Shown piece by piece: positions 31,793 to 43,572 of a DNA stretch of 64,000 nt (position 1 is its first letter; each line of letters begins with the position of its first letter). A program made the position numbers and the translations under genes. A model generated the notes under the pieces. That model was not told where the DNA came from, searched no databases, and saw only the letters and a program-made list of their open reading frames with translations. Source of the stretch: Whalleya microplaca (Eukaryota > Ascomycota > Sordariomycetes > Xylariales > Xylariaceae); NCBI GenBank assembly GCA_022497155.1, contig MU385711.1:1688041-1752040 (forward strand). Direction: 5' to 3'.

Positions 31793-32280
31793 CTAGTCCC
31801 TAAGCATTCTACGAGTCTCAGAAGCACGTATGAACACAGGCTTCGCCAGCTCCATCAAGACGCAGCAACACCAGCGCAGCGTAGCCTCCACGACCTCCCG
31901 ACGCCACGGATGCTCCACCCGAAAACCACCCAGGACCCCGAGTTCACGAGGTACCTGTGGGAACCGCACGCGAAGCACCGCAGCATGGAAGGTCTGCTTG
32001 CTCTCATAGCACCTGCGCTAGGTACGTCGATAGCCGGTCCAGTTGCAGGTCCTCGTGTCTACAACTGGGGAACCTAGCATGCCTGGCCGCGTCAATGGGC
32101 GCGTTGAGCAGCCGCAACTGGGCGATCGCCTTCCTATCGCCGAGACCCTGCATGTTGGCTCCCTCGGCGCGGTGGCGAAGCACAGAACTACCGGGAGGCT
32201 GTGGCCGAGAAAGGGCGGTGGATGGGGGGATCAGTAGTGGTTCGGCGTCCGCGTACGTCCAGTGTCTCGTCTCGTGAAGG
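31793..32280 (-). pseudogene. Possible GC-rich gene remnant, minus strand, frameshifted
   Basis: A locally GC-rich island within AT-rich surroundings. On the minus strand, one frame reads GDRKAIAQLRLLNAPIDAAR then DLQLDRLSTYLAQVL and stops; a shifted frame continues VRFPQVPRELGVLGGFRVEH and WCCCVLMELAKPVF. The composition looks coding, but no family is recognised and the joining frameshift is my guess. Confidence 0.25.
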
Positions 32281-33120
32281 CGGGCTAGTGTCAGCGTCTT
32301 ACCAGTAGGTATTCCGTACGGGGCGGAGGCCGCACTATTAAACGACTACATAGTAGTACGTGTATATGTAGATGAGCTTGCGATCGTGCCTGGGGCTAAG
32401 CCTCAATCGCCATAGGATTGTAATCACCTCTCCGATGGGTCGGTCGGTCGGGACAGCTGACCGCCCGAGGTGGTCGGCTGATCAATCGAACCATATCGTG
32501 TGTCCGGAGGCCGGACACGCCGACTACGCCATTGCTGGCCGCGGACCGCGTTGTTTAGGTCTACTGCCTTCGTAGATAGCCCCATGCTCGTGCGACTATC
32601 TAAGCCTCGCGATTTAGACTTGCGATCGCGGGAGTGGACGTTCCAGTTTTCACGAGTCACCGGACAGCGAGGAAATGGATACTGTTAATCACATGTCGTC
32701 ACTCCTGCGGAAATCGGGGGAACGAGGTGAATGTCGTGCATTAGATTGAAGTCCTGGAAGGACTGGGTAAGATCGACGGCGCTATGCAGTGATGTTCATG
32801 ATGCACAGTTTGAAAATGTGTTTATGATTTGAATAGAAAGCTCAATTCATAATCATATGTTCGCCGGGTTAGAACGACGGGCGATAAAGAATGGATGCTC
32901 GAGTACTAGTTGTAACTGATATGTTGAGTGAAGGTTATCGAGGAAAACTACGATGCAACCCCTCCATCTATATGCATAACGATGCCGCTGGCACAAGGGG
33001 ATGATGATCTATAGATTGATTAGTAGCACAAGGATATATGATGTAATGCTGCTTGATGCATTGAATAACTCGAGCATCATGTTGTTCTTCAGGATATCTA
33101 TGATAGTGCTGAAAGCATGA
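32281..33120. other. Intergenic region, nothing supported
   Basis: Contains 3' flanking DNA of the zinc-knuckle gene; a minus-strand frame running on from it at 33009-33431 is a shadow. No other feature is seen. Confidence 0.45.
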
Positions 33121-35205
33121 TCATCTGCCTCTCCCGCGACCTCTCCCGCGACGGCCACCCCGACCACCCCGGCCACCTCTATTACTCGGGGGCCCTCTAT
33201 CACTTCCCCCTTGACTAATTGTCTGGGGCCGCGCAGGTAGAGTTCCTGACGGTGCGAGCGGAAGCGATCCGTTCCCCGAGGGAGGCGGGCCAGGTGGAAG
33301 AGGTGGTTGCCATGAGTCCCCGCTATCCCGATTGTATGGAGGGGGCGGTGGAGGAGCATATTCGAGTCCACGATTCTGGCCGTTATTCTGGCCGCGACGT
33401 CCCCGACTGCTGCTCTGACCGCTGGCCCCAATATTGCTCGCTATCCTAATCCCACCCCGAGACTTCGATTTCTCGACAGGGGCGTGAACCAGCTCTTCCT
33501 CCGACTCGTCACTTGAGACAAAGTGAGTATGAGTCTGCCTTTTGGCTCTTCCGAGGATGTGGAAATCCGCAGTAAGATCTACGTCAACCCAGCCAACGGC
33601 AATGTCCTGACTATCCGGATCGATGTAAAGGCTTCGATTTGCCTGTGACCAAGTTGTGCGGCCTGTCACTTTACCTCCTCGGCCTGGTAAGCCGCACTCT
33701 GGACCATAGTGGCCCTGAGCACCACAATTGTAGCAGAAAGCCGGAATATCTTTGACGCTCCTTCTGTGGGCTTCAACCGGAGCAAAACTCCTCCACATTT
33801 CGGGGCAGGTCATTTCTGTATGCCCATCACCACATATTGCACAGTCGCTTTGCTCCTCCAAAGCTAAAGCAAGCTTTTCCTGGCATGTGGTGATGTCATG
33901 TCCTACTTGGCGGCATTTATCGCATCGCTGTCGCATCGGGCAGCCGAATGAAGTGTGTCTCTGGCTCTCACAGAACTGACAACCAGCTTGTGGACAGTTG
34001 TATGCACGATGACCAATTCCAGAGCAGAACAGACAGAACTGAGACGGGTCTTCTGCGCCTGGGAAGTATCTCTGCTGTTGCCAGAGTTCGTCATCAAACA
34101 GCAAATCTCCTTCCCGCAGTCCTCCAAGTCCCTGTCCATCTGCAGGCGAAAATTCTCTCTCACCCTGAATTTGGTTGCGCGCCTTCGTCACCAAATCCTC
34201 AAGCTTCTTTTTGTCAAGGCTTGATATAGCTTCCTGTGCAGTTGTCCTAGCAATATTCACTTGCTTCTTCGTGCCCTGAAGATACCCCATTTTACGTCCT
34301 AGGTGGTAATCGAAGCCTACTCGTACGACTTTGCTAGTCAGACGATCCATCTTCTCAGCGTTCGCTTGGAGCAATGCAACGATCCAAGGTTGCAGTCTCT
34401 CAAGCCAAAAAGCTGGTGTGGGTGCGTCGCGTGTTAGGTCAACCTCTGTTGCTTCTTTGAGAGGAAAGTTCCACGTAAGCTGGGACGCTTCAAACGTTGA
34501 CGGTACTTCACTTCGTGCCCGAATTTTCCGCTTTTTAGCGAGCCCTTTGTCCTCGCCTTGAGTATCAGGCGCCGGAGATTCCTCCTTAATGACAACATCT
34601 TCATCTTCTTGACTGTGGTGGGAGGCTGTAGCGGAATGCAGCGTGGATCCTGTTTGACCGGGTACACTTAATGGGAAAGCCTGCGAGACCCCTTTTCCGA
34701 ATGACGTTCTCGTCCCCAAACTGATCCCCTGGTTCCAGCCTGGATGTGTAGATTTGCCTCCGGAACTGTCAATGAAAAATGGCTCTTCTGGATTGTTAGG
34801 TGGTCCGGGCTCGTCGCCAGCACTATTAACCTCGCCATCTTCTGAGGGCTCGCGAATAGCAGGTTCAGCATTTTGAGGCTCAACGTCTCTGGGTATTTCT
34901 TTCTCGACTAGAGAGGTAGAACGGCCATCTGTTTCTTGGATGGAACTGGACAAAAGACTCGATTCTACAATCTCCCCATCATCTAGACCTGATTCGCTGC
35001 CGCTGCCGCTGCCACTGCCAGTAGAATTTCTCTTTCTCTTTTTCTGTGCGGGTAGACCATTTCGGTCATCCTCGTCGCCAGAGGATACCAGGCCTTTCAG
35101 TTGTTCCCCGTAATTGCGCGACCGCTTCTGGTTGAGCAGGCTACTAGGAGTACCAGGCTCACCTTGACGGGTAGCAATCTCGGATGCTTCAGTATCTGGA
35201 TTCAT
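33121..35205 (-). CDS. Five-zinc-knuckle (CCHC) protein, Air1/Air2-like
   Basis: Candidate RNA-binding subunit of the nuclear TRAMP polyadenylation complex, which marks aberrant RNAs for the exosome. 694 residues from the ATG at 35205-35203; the frame extends six codons upstream only to a GTG. Five consecutive knuckles occupy about residues 390-503: CLFCSGIGHRAYNC, CQFCESQRHTSFGC, CDKCRQVGHDITTC, CAICGDGHTEMTC and CYNCGAQGHYGPEC, the same number as yeast Air1/Air2. The N-terminal 220 residues are acidic and disordered with an SG-dipeptide run and a KKRKRN nuclear signal (about 54-59). The C-terminus is Pro-rich then RGG/RGR-rich (last 25 residues), as in many RNA-binding proteins. It is much longer than the yeast proteins, typical for filamentous fungi. 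No intron is needed. The Air assignment is by architecture. Confidence 0.8.
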   Translation of the reverse strand: MNPDTEASEIATRQGEPGTPSSLLNQKRSRNYGEQLKGLVSSGDEDDRNGLPAQKKRKRNSTGSGSGSGSESGLDDGEIVESSLLSSSIQETDGRSTSLVEKEIPRDVEPQNAEPAIREPSEDGEVNSAGDEPGPPNNPEEPFFIDSSGGKSTHPGWNQGISLGTRTSFGKGVSQAFPLSVPGQTGSTLHSATASHHSQEDEDVVIKEESPAPDTQGEDKGLAKKRKIRARSEVPSTFEASQLTWNFPLKEATEVDLTRDAPTPAFWLERLQPWIVALLQANAEKMDRLTSKVVRVGFDYHLGRKMGYLQGTKKQVNIARTTAQEAISSLDKKKLEDLVTKARNQIQGEREFSPADGQGLGGLREGDLLFDDELWQQQRYFPGAEDPSQFCLFCSGIGHRAYNCPQAGCQFCESQRHTSFGCPMRQRCDKCRQVGHDITTCQEKLALALEEQSDCAICGDGHTEMTCPEMWRSFAPVEAHRRSVKDIPAFCYNCGAQGHYGPECGLPGRGGKVTGRTTWSQANRSLYIDPDSQDIAVGWVDVDLTADFHILGRAKRQTHTHFVSSDESEEELVHAPVEKSKSRGGIRIASNIGASGQSSSRGRRGQNNGQNRGLEYAPPPPPPYNRDSGDSWQPPLPPGPPPSGNGSLPLAPSGTLPARPQTISQGGSDRGPPSNRGGRGGRGGRRGRGRGRGR

Positions 35206-37165
35206 TGCCACGAATCGACACACTGGGCCTCAGGTAGATGTCGGTTCAATGCAAACACAAAGCGGGCGGGTAAGGCTGGGCAGGATTAGGTCTTACCTCT
35301 CCACCGATTTAGGGCAGTTGCAGGCTAGTTTTAGAAAAATAACAACGGCAAGCAAGATCTGGAATAAAGTTCAACTCAGCCCTGCCTGGCACAGGGAGGA
35401 AGCACATTCCTCTCTACAGTGTTGTAGAGTCAAGATCAAAAGAGGAGTTTCGCGCGTGTTATAATATCAGAAAAATAACCTGCACGAAACGGAGCATTTC
35501 CCAGGACGGACGACTCAAGCGGCTCGGTATATTGACATATGCGAGCACCTGATGCACGCAACCGGATTAATTGAGGCTCTTCAAGATTCTTTTTTGGGAC
35601 GAAACAGGAAAAAATAAAAAAAAATAAAAAGATACCTTGGTACGTGGATGTAAATCGGAAGAATTGTGGTAAATCTTCCAGGATTGGCATATTAGCATGA
35701 GCACAGACCATTTCCTTGCTCATTGTCATATGCATACGGAGTACAGTCGTACTCTGCCTAATCTGTAGCAATGTGTCCACATGCAAAACATCCAGTCCAT
35801 TTGAAGCGATCCATCCATTATATTACCTAAGGTAAGAGCCAAAATGCCTAGGTATGTGCATTAATTGATTGCATAGATCTTGCAGCTGTAGGTACCTTAA
35901 GCTTGTATTTTTCTTCTTTATGTTCATCCGTTCTTTCTTCATTTACCTGTTTGTTTTAAATAATTTTTATATAATATATAATGTCAAAAATCCACATCCT
36001 TGGGGGTATATATATGTGCTGGTGAGAACTGGACTGGCAGACTGGCACTCGGGTGTGTATCCGTCTCCATATGATAATAGGTACCGGTAGATAAGGGACT
36101 GGCCAAATTGCAGGTGCGATGAATGGACCAGCGAGCCAAGATGTCCAGAACGGCCCAGTCCGAGCAGTTGGGAAGGGAATATCACGTGCCCACGTGCGAC
36201 GCTGGCCTCACTGGAAAAATGGAAGGCCCTCGCTGTTCTGGAAAGCCTGGAAAGCCAGGAAAGCCAGGAAAGCCAGAACAGCAACCGGAGGCCCAACCAA
36301 AGCGGGACTGGCCTTGCAGTAGCACAGCTCATTAGCTGAGTTAGGTAAGTTGTAGCTCCGTACCGCGCTGTATACCGCGCTGTACCGCGCTACCACGCCC
36401 GGAAAATTGGGGTCATTTGGCTCCCTAGGCGGTAATCAACCCCTGTTCCGAAATTGAGCCCTTGTTCTATTCCTGTCCTGCCCTGAACCTCATCAACTGC
36501 TCTCAACTGCTGCTCTGCTGCTGCTGCTCTCACAATAATCAAGGTCTGGTCTGTCGAACTGCTCGCTCGTCCACCTAGATTCCTTACTTAGTACTTCAAC
36601 TTCAAACTTCATGGCCTTTTACGTATTCGTAATACACTGCATCTAATTTTTCTTCTGCATTATCGGAGTTTGCTATAATCTATCGCGAATCCCCTCTCTC
36701 TGCATTGCGCCACGACTCCCTCCCGTGCTCTCTCTCACCCTCCCCCGACCTCTCCTTCTACTATCCAAGCATCTCTAGCTTTGTCTTCCCGTTGTTTGCT
36801 GCTCTGTTTTTCTCTTTCTTTTTTTTCTTTTTTGGGCGATACCATCACTGCAGATTAGTCTCCCCATTTGATCTCCTGGTCCGCGCCAGCAACCGACAGA
36901 CAGACAGCCCGCACGCAAGTCACCCGACAGCTTCCTTCCGGTTACCGTGACATCACCCTTCCACCCTTCGGTTTTGTCTCGTGTATATCTGCGAAGACCA
37001 ACAAGTCCGATCCCTGCCGCCTGGATGACGGTAACAACAAAGAACCAATCCTCCAACTCGACTCCCCTCAACACCGCCAAAGTGTCTTCTCCGCTCCTCC
37101 TCTCCCCCACCGTCTCCTACGACGCCCGCACGAATCCTCCCAGGCAAGGCGATATTTATCGAAAT
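35206..37165. other. Intergenic region between zinc-knuckle gene and ORM (divergent promoters)
   Basis: The two flanking genes are divergent, so this 2 kb holds both promoters. It contains poly-A/T runs near 35610-35635, a 9-bp tandem repeat at 36240-36275, TACCGCGCTG repeats at about 36360-36395, and CT-rich tracts at 36480-36540 and 36690-36840 typical of fungal 5' regions. Confidence 0.5.
36240..36275 (+). repeat. Tandem repeat GGAAAGCCA x4
   Basis: Four 9-bp units, GGAAAGCCT followed by three exact GGAAAGCCA copies, in the ORM upstream region. A second short array, TACCGCGCTG about three times, follows near 36360-36395. Confidence 0.8.
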
Positions 37166-37882
37166 ATGAGTGATTCGAAGCTGGCTAGGAGGCGGCGGTC
37201 AAGCAGCATCCTTCAGATATACCAGGAGCCCCAGGAGCCCTTGGAGCAGCTGAGTGATCAGTCCGCTCTTCCGAATCTCAATGCGAATTGGGTCAACGCT
37301 AAAGGTCAGTACGGAGTTGTTCTAGGCCAACCTTTTCCCATTTCGGATCCCATTCTGTCTATCCGAGCTCCCGTTGCTTGATATCGGAGAAACCATACTG
37401 ATGTGGAAGCTTGAATAGGAGCGTGGACCATCCACATTGTCCTGATCGCTGCTTTGAAAATCCTCTGGGATGTCATCCCTGGCGTCTCCCAGGAGACCTC
37501 GTGGACTTTAACCAACATATCCTACATGTTCGGCTCGTATATCATGTTCCATTACGTTCGCGGCGTACCGTTCGACTTCAACAGCGGGGCCTATGACAAC
37601 TTGAATATGTGGGAACAAATCGACGACGGCGCACAGTATACTCCGGCAAAGAAGTTCTTACTCAGTGTGCCCATCGTGCTCTTCCTTCTGAGTACGCACT
37701 ATACCCATTACGACCTTACGTATTTCACCATCAACTTCCTGGCTGTGCTCGGCGTAGTCATACCGAAGTTACCTTTCGTTCGTTTTCAACAGACACCCCA
37801 TTTCCTTCAGCCAGTCAAACTAACGAGCGTACAGAGTCATCGCATGAGAGTGGGTCTGTTTTCCGGTGTGCCTGAAGAATGA
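37166..37882 (+). CDS. ORM1: Orm family regulator of sphingolipid synthesis
   Basis: ER membrane protein that binds and inhibits serine palmitoyltransferase, the first enzyme of sphingolipid synthesis, and is relieved by phosphorylation. Three exons: 37166-37304, 37419-37777, 37835-37882 (introns 114 and 57 nt; the second is in-frame and ends after a CTAAC branch), 181 residues. Hallmarks: SALPNLNANWVNAKGAW, VSQETSWTLTNISYMFGSY, FHYVRGVPFDFNSGAYDNL, MWEQIDDGAQYTPAKKFLL and HYTHYDLTYFTINF; four membrane segments expected. The RRRRSSS cluster near residues 8-14 matches the yeast Orm segment phosphorylated by Ypk1. The start at 37166 aligns with short filamentous-fungal homologs; in-frame ATGs at 37025 and 36947 would add 47 or 73 residues and cannot be excluded. 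Confidence 0.93.
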
Positions 37883-38700
37883 AATAGAATGGGCGCGTGG
37901 GAGGGGGGTTGTGGCCGCATCTGAAAGGTACTTGCAGATTTTATTAGACATGCGAATTGCTGCGTGGGCGATACATTAGAGTAGGCGGCCTTGGTGTCAG
38001 ACCGGATTGAGCGTTCGATGACAGGAAAAAAAGGCAGTCAATCGGTCAGGAAAAGTGAATTTCAGGACTCATCTACGCTGTACCGCTGTGTTCTCGTGTC
38101 TCTCGTTCCTCTCTCGCTCGTAGAGGTTCCATGCGAATGACTGCCAGTTTTCTATCCAGCCTCGTCAACAAAGTGTTTTGAGATTTTGCCTGCTATAGCC
38201 ACCGCAATGACAGTCGGAATATACCCTACAACACTGCAACATATGTAGTCGTCTCGTCCCTGTTTTGCTTTATCTTCATGCCCATGCTAGAGACATCTTG
38301 GGACTACGCTAGTGAGTTACATCTGCTGGGCTATTCGTTGGGGTATAAAGGTGCGAATATCCCAGAGTACTCAGTATGTGACCTACTCTAGTTGACCCTG
38401 CAAGCCCGCGGCCCTCGTAAGTCTTGATATACGTCTACTTTCCGATGTCCTTCAGTGCTGAAATAGCCATCGCGTATATTAACGTGTTAACCATGAATCT
38501 TTCTAGTTTGCTCTCTGAAGCCTTTCTCTTGTAGTTCTCGCCAGACCCCAAACCTCTCATTATGTGTATTGTTAAGTTGCCGAAGACAAAAGTTTGCTAT
38601 CACTTCCTTTGCCCTCTTGAACATTTTGGTCTGATATAGGCCATCTCGAGAACAGAACAGCGCAAGACTCGTCAATCATAGCTTTCTACAACATCTGTTA
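37883..38700. other. Intergenic region, nothing supported
   Basis: Downstream sequence of ORM, presumably including its 3' UTR; CTCTCG-rich near 38095-38125. No gene seen. Confidence 0.5.
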
Positions 38701-39110
38701 GCCATTCTCGTAGCGAGACCATGGCTGCTACATGTCGTTTGTTCAACGGTAACAACCACGACTGGCTCCTCATGTTCTACCACTGACCATTCCGGTATCC
38801 ACGTTACGGCCCGTGTAGCGGCCGAGATTACGACCCCGAGGGCTAACTCCGAGTGTCTCAGGCCCAACTACCTGCGTGACATCTCATTGTCCAACTACCA
38901 TGACGAGTATCCCACCACCGACTCCCTCGTGCCATCGTAGATCAACGACAAGTCCAATTGTTCCACCTCCATCGACTTCATCGCATGGTTCAACGATGAC
39001 TACTACCATCGTCTCACCGTCGATGACGGTTTCTATATCCACCCATCCTTCGCGAACAACTACCAGGGTTGTTACAGTTGTCCTCCCCGCCGATTCCGGT
39101 TTTTATAGAG
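38700..39110 (+). pseudogene. Possible remnant of a Thr/Ser/Pro-rich surface protein
   Basis: Two overlapping plus-strand frames read like cell-wall mucin sequence: TVTTTTGSSCSTTDHSGIHV near 38745-38810, then in another frame HGSTMTTTIVSPSMTVSIST and PSRTTTRVVTVVLP up to about 39100. They do not join without a frameshift, and no signal peptide or GPI site is visible. A degenerate gene is the simplest reading; chance low complexity is possible. Confidence 0.25.
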
Positions 39111-39832
39111 CGTCAATTATACTGCGTAAGCAACATTAGCCTGCTTGCCTGCTTGGTAGCAGGGATGTCTGAGTGGACCAAGGCTACGACAGCGCGAATT
39201 AGAGGGTGGTGTTTAATCTATTCGCCAAGGAAGCTCGGAGTTAAGAGCTTACACGATGTTCGGCCGCCGCGGGGTATTCGTTCCTGTATTTTGCTTCGAT
39301 GGTTCCCTGGTATAAAGACTCTTGTTCATAGATAGGGAGAGGTATAAGTGAGTGGTGGGAGAGATAAAAATTTGGGGGCTCTTCACGTAATCACCTTAGC
39401 GTTTATACATACCCGACACATGGCTTCGCTCCTTTCTGGCAAGATTCGCCCTGTGACGTTGTGGCACTGCCCGTTTGCAGCTCCAGACCACAATATGGCG
39501 CTCTGATGGGTGGGACCCTGATGGGTTGTCCGAGGCCGACCTGCATGCTGCATGTAATAGTTGTGATACATGCGGGGGTCAGCATCTCGAACCCTGATGG
39601 TTTTCGTCGGAGTATCTTTCTATAGAATGGAACGCTCCCGCATGTCAACCTAAATTCGACAACTATATAACCAAGGTTCGTCCCTGTATCTGTTGGTCTA
39701 ATGACTTCTCTCCTTGTTTATACTCTTGAACCATTGGTTGTACAGTCTCCTAAGAGCTTTTTTTACTGATATACTTATCAAACACTTTTACTGCTTGCAT
39801 TTTACTTAGACTCAGTTTCAAGAATTAACATC
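39111..39832. other. Intergenic region upstream of the O-methyltransferase
   Basis: No gene. Positions about 39163-39195 (GGGATGTCTGAGTGG) resemble the 5' half of a tRNA-Leu/Ser, but no T-arm follows. The promoter of the methyltransferase lies at the right end; a CTTTTACTGC-rich leader precedes the start. Confidence 0.45.
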
Positions 39833-40855
39833 ATGAAGGCCTCAGGAACAGTACTCTACGCTACCGAAGAGCTAGCTGAGAGTGTAAACAACTATGCAGA
39901 GACACACTCGGTCCAGCTTCCACAGCCTATCAAAGACTACCATGCCAGAATCATCAAGGAAGACCCAGAGGATTCTGAATTTATGATCTCGACCTTTGAG
40001 TCTCAGGCTCTCGTCTGGTTTGCTCGACTCCTGGGTGCCAAGAGAAGTGAGTGCCCTAGAAACGTTCCATTGCGCGACCGTCGACTAGAAATAACTAGCT
40101 TTGGTTTCTTATTTCTAAGACATCTGAGATAGACTGGGCTCATTGATTGATCCATTGACTAACTAGTAGCGGGTATGGTGTAGTTCTCGAGATCGGAGTC
40201 TATATCGGTTATTCAGCGATGGTGTGGAGTCACGCCATCGGCCCTCAGGGGAAGATCACAGGGCTCGAGTACGACGCTGGGTACGCCAAGGCGGCGGAGA
40301 AAGCTTGGAAGGAGTTCGGATATAATAACATCGAGGTTTTTGTTGGCGACGGTGCTGAGACGTAAGTACGCAATCGTTCGAGACAGCCACTTCTCCGCCA
40401 TCCATATTATATGCCCTACCCCCTACCCCCTATAATACGCGTACAGAAATGTGCATCATCCACACTCACCCTTCTGTCAGACAACTAACCTTGGTACCAG
40501 TCTCCCCAAGCTTGCCCCTAGCGAGCCGTACGATATCGTTTTCATCGACGCAAATAAGCAAGGATACTTGGAGTACCTGCGCACCATCCTGGCCCAGTCG
40601 CAGCCGGGCGCCAAGAACCGGCTTGTGCGGCCCGGCGGTCTCATCATGGCGGACAACACGCTGTGGCGCGCGCAAGTCGCCGATTACACCGAGAACAACC
40701 CGTCCCGGCGGCCGAACGCCGCCGGCGAATGGATCCCGGACAGCGGCACCATCGCGTTGAGGGAGTACAACGACTTCGTCGCCAAGCACGAACGCCTCGA
40801 GACCTTCTTGTGTCCGCTGTGGGACGGCCTGGGACTGGCAAGAATCGTGGATTAG
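39833..40855 (+). CDS. Class I SAM-dependent O-methyltransferase (caffeoyl-CoA OMT / methyltransferase family 3 type)
   Basis: Transfers a methyl group from S-adenosylmethionine to a hydroxyl, usually of a catechol, in a metal-dependent way; the fungal substrate is unknown. Three exons: 39833-40046, 40184-40361, 40501-40855 (introns of 137 and 139 nt, each with CTAAC branch), 248 residues, a normal length. The SAM-binding motif ILEIGVYIGYSAM begins near residue 72. ITGLEYDAGYAKAAEKAW carries the acidic residue for the ribose. YDIVFIDANKQGYLEYL and LIMADNTLWR supply the metal ligands (Asp, Asp-Asn). The N-terminal half has LPQPIKDYHARI, as in related fungal enzymes. No cluster of secondary-metabolism genes is adjacent. 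The frame is intact. Confidence 0.9.
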
Positions 40856-43572
40856 GCGCGCCGAGTAGGTTTTTCTTGCCTATTGGATGAGGGCGGCCGC
40901 TTGGAGGAGATGGATGGAGATTCAGGATCACGAATTTTACTCGCTCGCGCGACTTGCTAACCAATTAGACTTCTCTAGAGGAGTTAGACAAGACGCATGG
41001 TGTGTGGACGGATAAGCCCATGCATGCATATCACTAGGCCGCTGCAGCCAAGCCCTTATCCCATCGATCGGTTTTCCTATTGGGCGATCTTGGCGAGAGA
41101 GTTTAAACTCTTATGTACCCCGTTCTAGGGCGTGGGCGCAGAGTATAGACATTGTATAGACGTTGTCTTTCAACAGCTTTTAAGAGACGTCTTCGAACTT
41201 CACACCATTTCGAGCAAAGAGACTTCATGAATTCAACATACTTGAGTACCTAACTAGTTAATTCAAAATCAGATAATGTTCGCTGATTCATTCCTAAAGG
41301 ATTCACACCGCTGCTTCTTATAAGTGAGACACTCGTACCCCGACGGAGTATGATCCGTCATGCCAAGTACGTAAGGCCCAAGGGGAACAAATCCCACGAT
41401 AGGTAGGCTACAGGCAGGCTATAGACATTGCAGCAGGCTAGCGTCGGATGACGGTCGTGTGTGATCGTCTGACAATGTCTTACTTAATACGTATACTTAC
41501 CTAGCTGGGCACGCCTGCGGAAAGACTCTATTTCAATCTATACGTAATTAAGTCCCCCCGCAACGCGTCATATCCATCCCTGTACGCACATGCGCGCATT
41601 ACCACTCCCTAGGTTACTAACCCGCCCTTACCATTACCTTCAACGCATCTACGATGCACCTAGTCAACTCTGGTCCGGTACTCACTACGGTCCCAAACCC
41701 ATCCGATACCGGAAGGCATATAGACGTAGCAATCGGGGCCAGGAAATAGACGGACGTAGGGTGTCGGTGGACAAGACACTAGTGAGCCCGGGATGCGGGC
41801 ACGTGCTTCCGACCCGACCCGACGCAGATGTATATGCGTCTTGAACCAGCATCAGAGAAGCGAGACGGATATACCGGGCCCTCTAAGTCCGAGAGTTGTC
41901 CTTTCGCAGCCATGCCCGAAGCCCTGCCGGCAATCGGAGCGCCGGCCGAAATTCGTCTTCATATGCTGAAGCGATTACTCCGATCAGCAGCTTGATTTCC
42001 AGTGTGAGGGTTGCCGCCGATGCGCAATGCGTGGTGTGAAATGCTCGCCTTGTCGCCGTGGCTGCGTCTATGTTTCTTGTGCAACTCGTACCTACGGCCG
42101 GAGTCTTGTCCTCGCTCCGGGATGAGCGTCTTTCCCTTGTCGGTCGCGACTCATTTGCAAGACCCCTGGACATCGAACTGGAATAGGTCCATAAGAAGAA
42201 GGAATAGACCAGAAATTGACCTAGCCTCCATTCTCAGCAAGGTGGGTGTTGCGGGCAAGGGGTTTCATGTTCATCTGGCTTATGAGGATGTATTGAAGCT
42301 GAAATGCGGCGGAAAGGAGTAGAATGATCGGGCTTTGAGACAGGACGAGGCGTTTCCGTAGCCTGAAGTTAGCCAGACAAGTTCTGAGCTTCTGTCTCTC
42401 GCCTCGCGGAAGAGTGGCAATTCTATGGTTTCGCCACTTAGGTCTTAGAACTAGGCTTGGGGTGGACGGTTGGACGGTGCGTTGTAGATGACCGCAAGCA
42501 CCTTGCATGAAGTACGCAACTCCAAATGGCTGTATACTTCAAGAATTTGAGGGCAACAACAGAAGTTATGACAGGACTGAACGGCACACTACATTCGGCG
42601 CCAGAACGAGGAACAAGGACAGACAAAGTTAGGACTAGGAAGAGGAGTACATAACATCACGCGAACCAACAACTCATTGGACTAGCCCTAGAACTATCAT
42701 GAGTCTGTATCATCAAAGAACCTTCGCTGCCAAAAAAAAAATATCAAAGTAGAGTGTGTAACATGTATTTTGAACCCTGGAATATCTCGATGCGTCATAT
42801 CCTCTAGGATTATGCGCCTAGATGATGTTGGTGCTTTTGTGTGTTGGTAGTTGGAATGTAGCACATGCCAACAAGTCATGGGGAATGGAATGGATTAGGG
42901 GTGAACGCTGCAACATCGACGTGTGATGACACCTCTTGATGACCACATCGCCATTCACAACAGCATTAGTTCTTTGTCCACATTCAAAATCATGTACAGA
43001 GATAACCCCTCATCCGAGGCGAAGCTACAATAAAGCACTCTCATGCCGAGGATTGAGTTGATACTCGCTTATTAGATATCCAGGAAACCCAACCAACTAT
43101 ACCCACCCACATTCTTTGTACTTCTATATTATGATGTGTCCACCAACACAGTCCAATGTTGGTCGCTGTGTACACCAAGGCCCAACAAAGAACGGTTGGA
43201 AAAGCTCTACAGAAGGATAAGGAGTCCTAGTTGCGCTTTCCGCTATTCTCAAGAATAATCATGGCTTCCGTTTGACGTCAACCAGACTGGACGATATGAA
43301 GGTAACATAGGCTTTAGGTGCACACTCGAGGGCACAGATGCTTACAATATAAAAGTTGCAATGGGGAAAGAAATCGGTACAACGCGAGTTTTACGCAGCT
43401 GAGCGGGATGCTCATGTAGAGGTCAGGAAGTGCCGTTCCAACCTTGGTACTACTTCTCCCGCGACCAATACAGAGACACAACAAATACCATCATTGGCGA
43501 CCTTTGATTCACTGCATACTGAAACAGGTCGCCCCCGCACATACTCTTATTAAAGCGTTCGTGTTGCCCCCT
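40856..43572. other. Gene-poor intergenic region, 2.7 kb
   Basis: No supported gene; short frames on both strands (for example 41590-41844, 41883-42173, 42011-42322) overlap one another and show no domains or intron signals. A poly-A/T run lies at 42733-42741. Confidence 0.45.

Noticed and set aside
39160..39260. tRNA-Leu/Ser-like 5' half (GGGATGTCTGAGTGGACCAAGG)
   Set aside because: No matching T-arm or 3' acceptor strand within 100 bases; at best a degenerate fragment.
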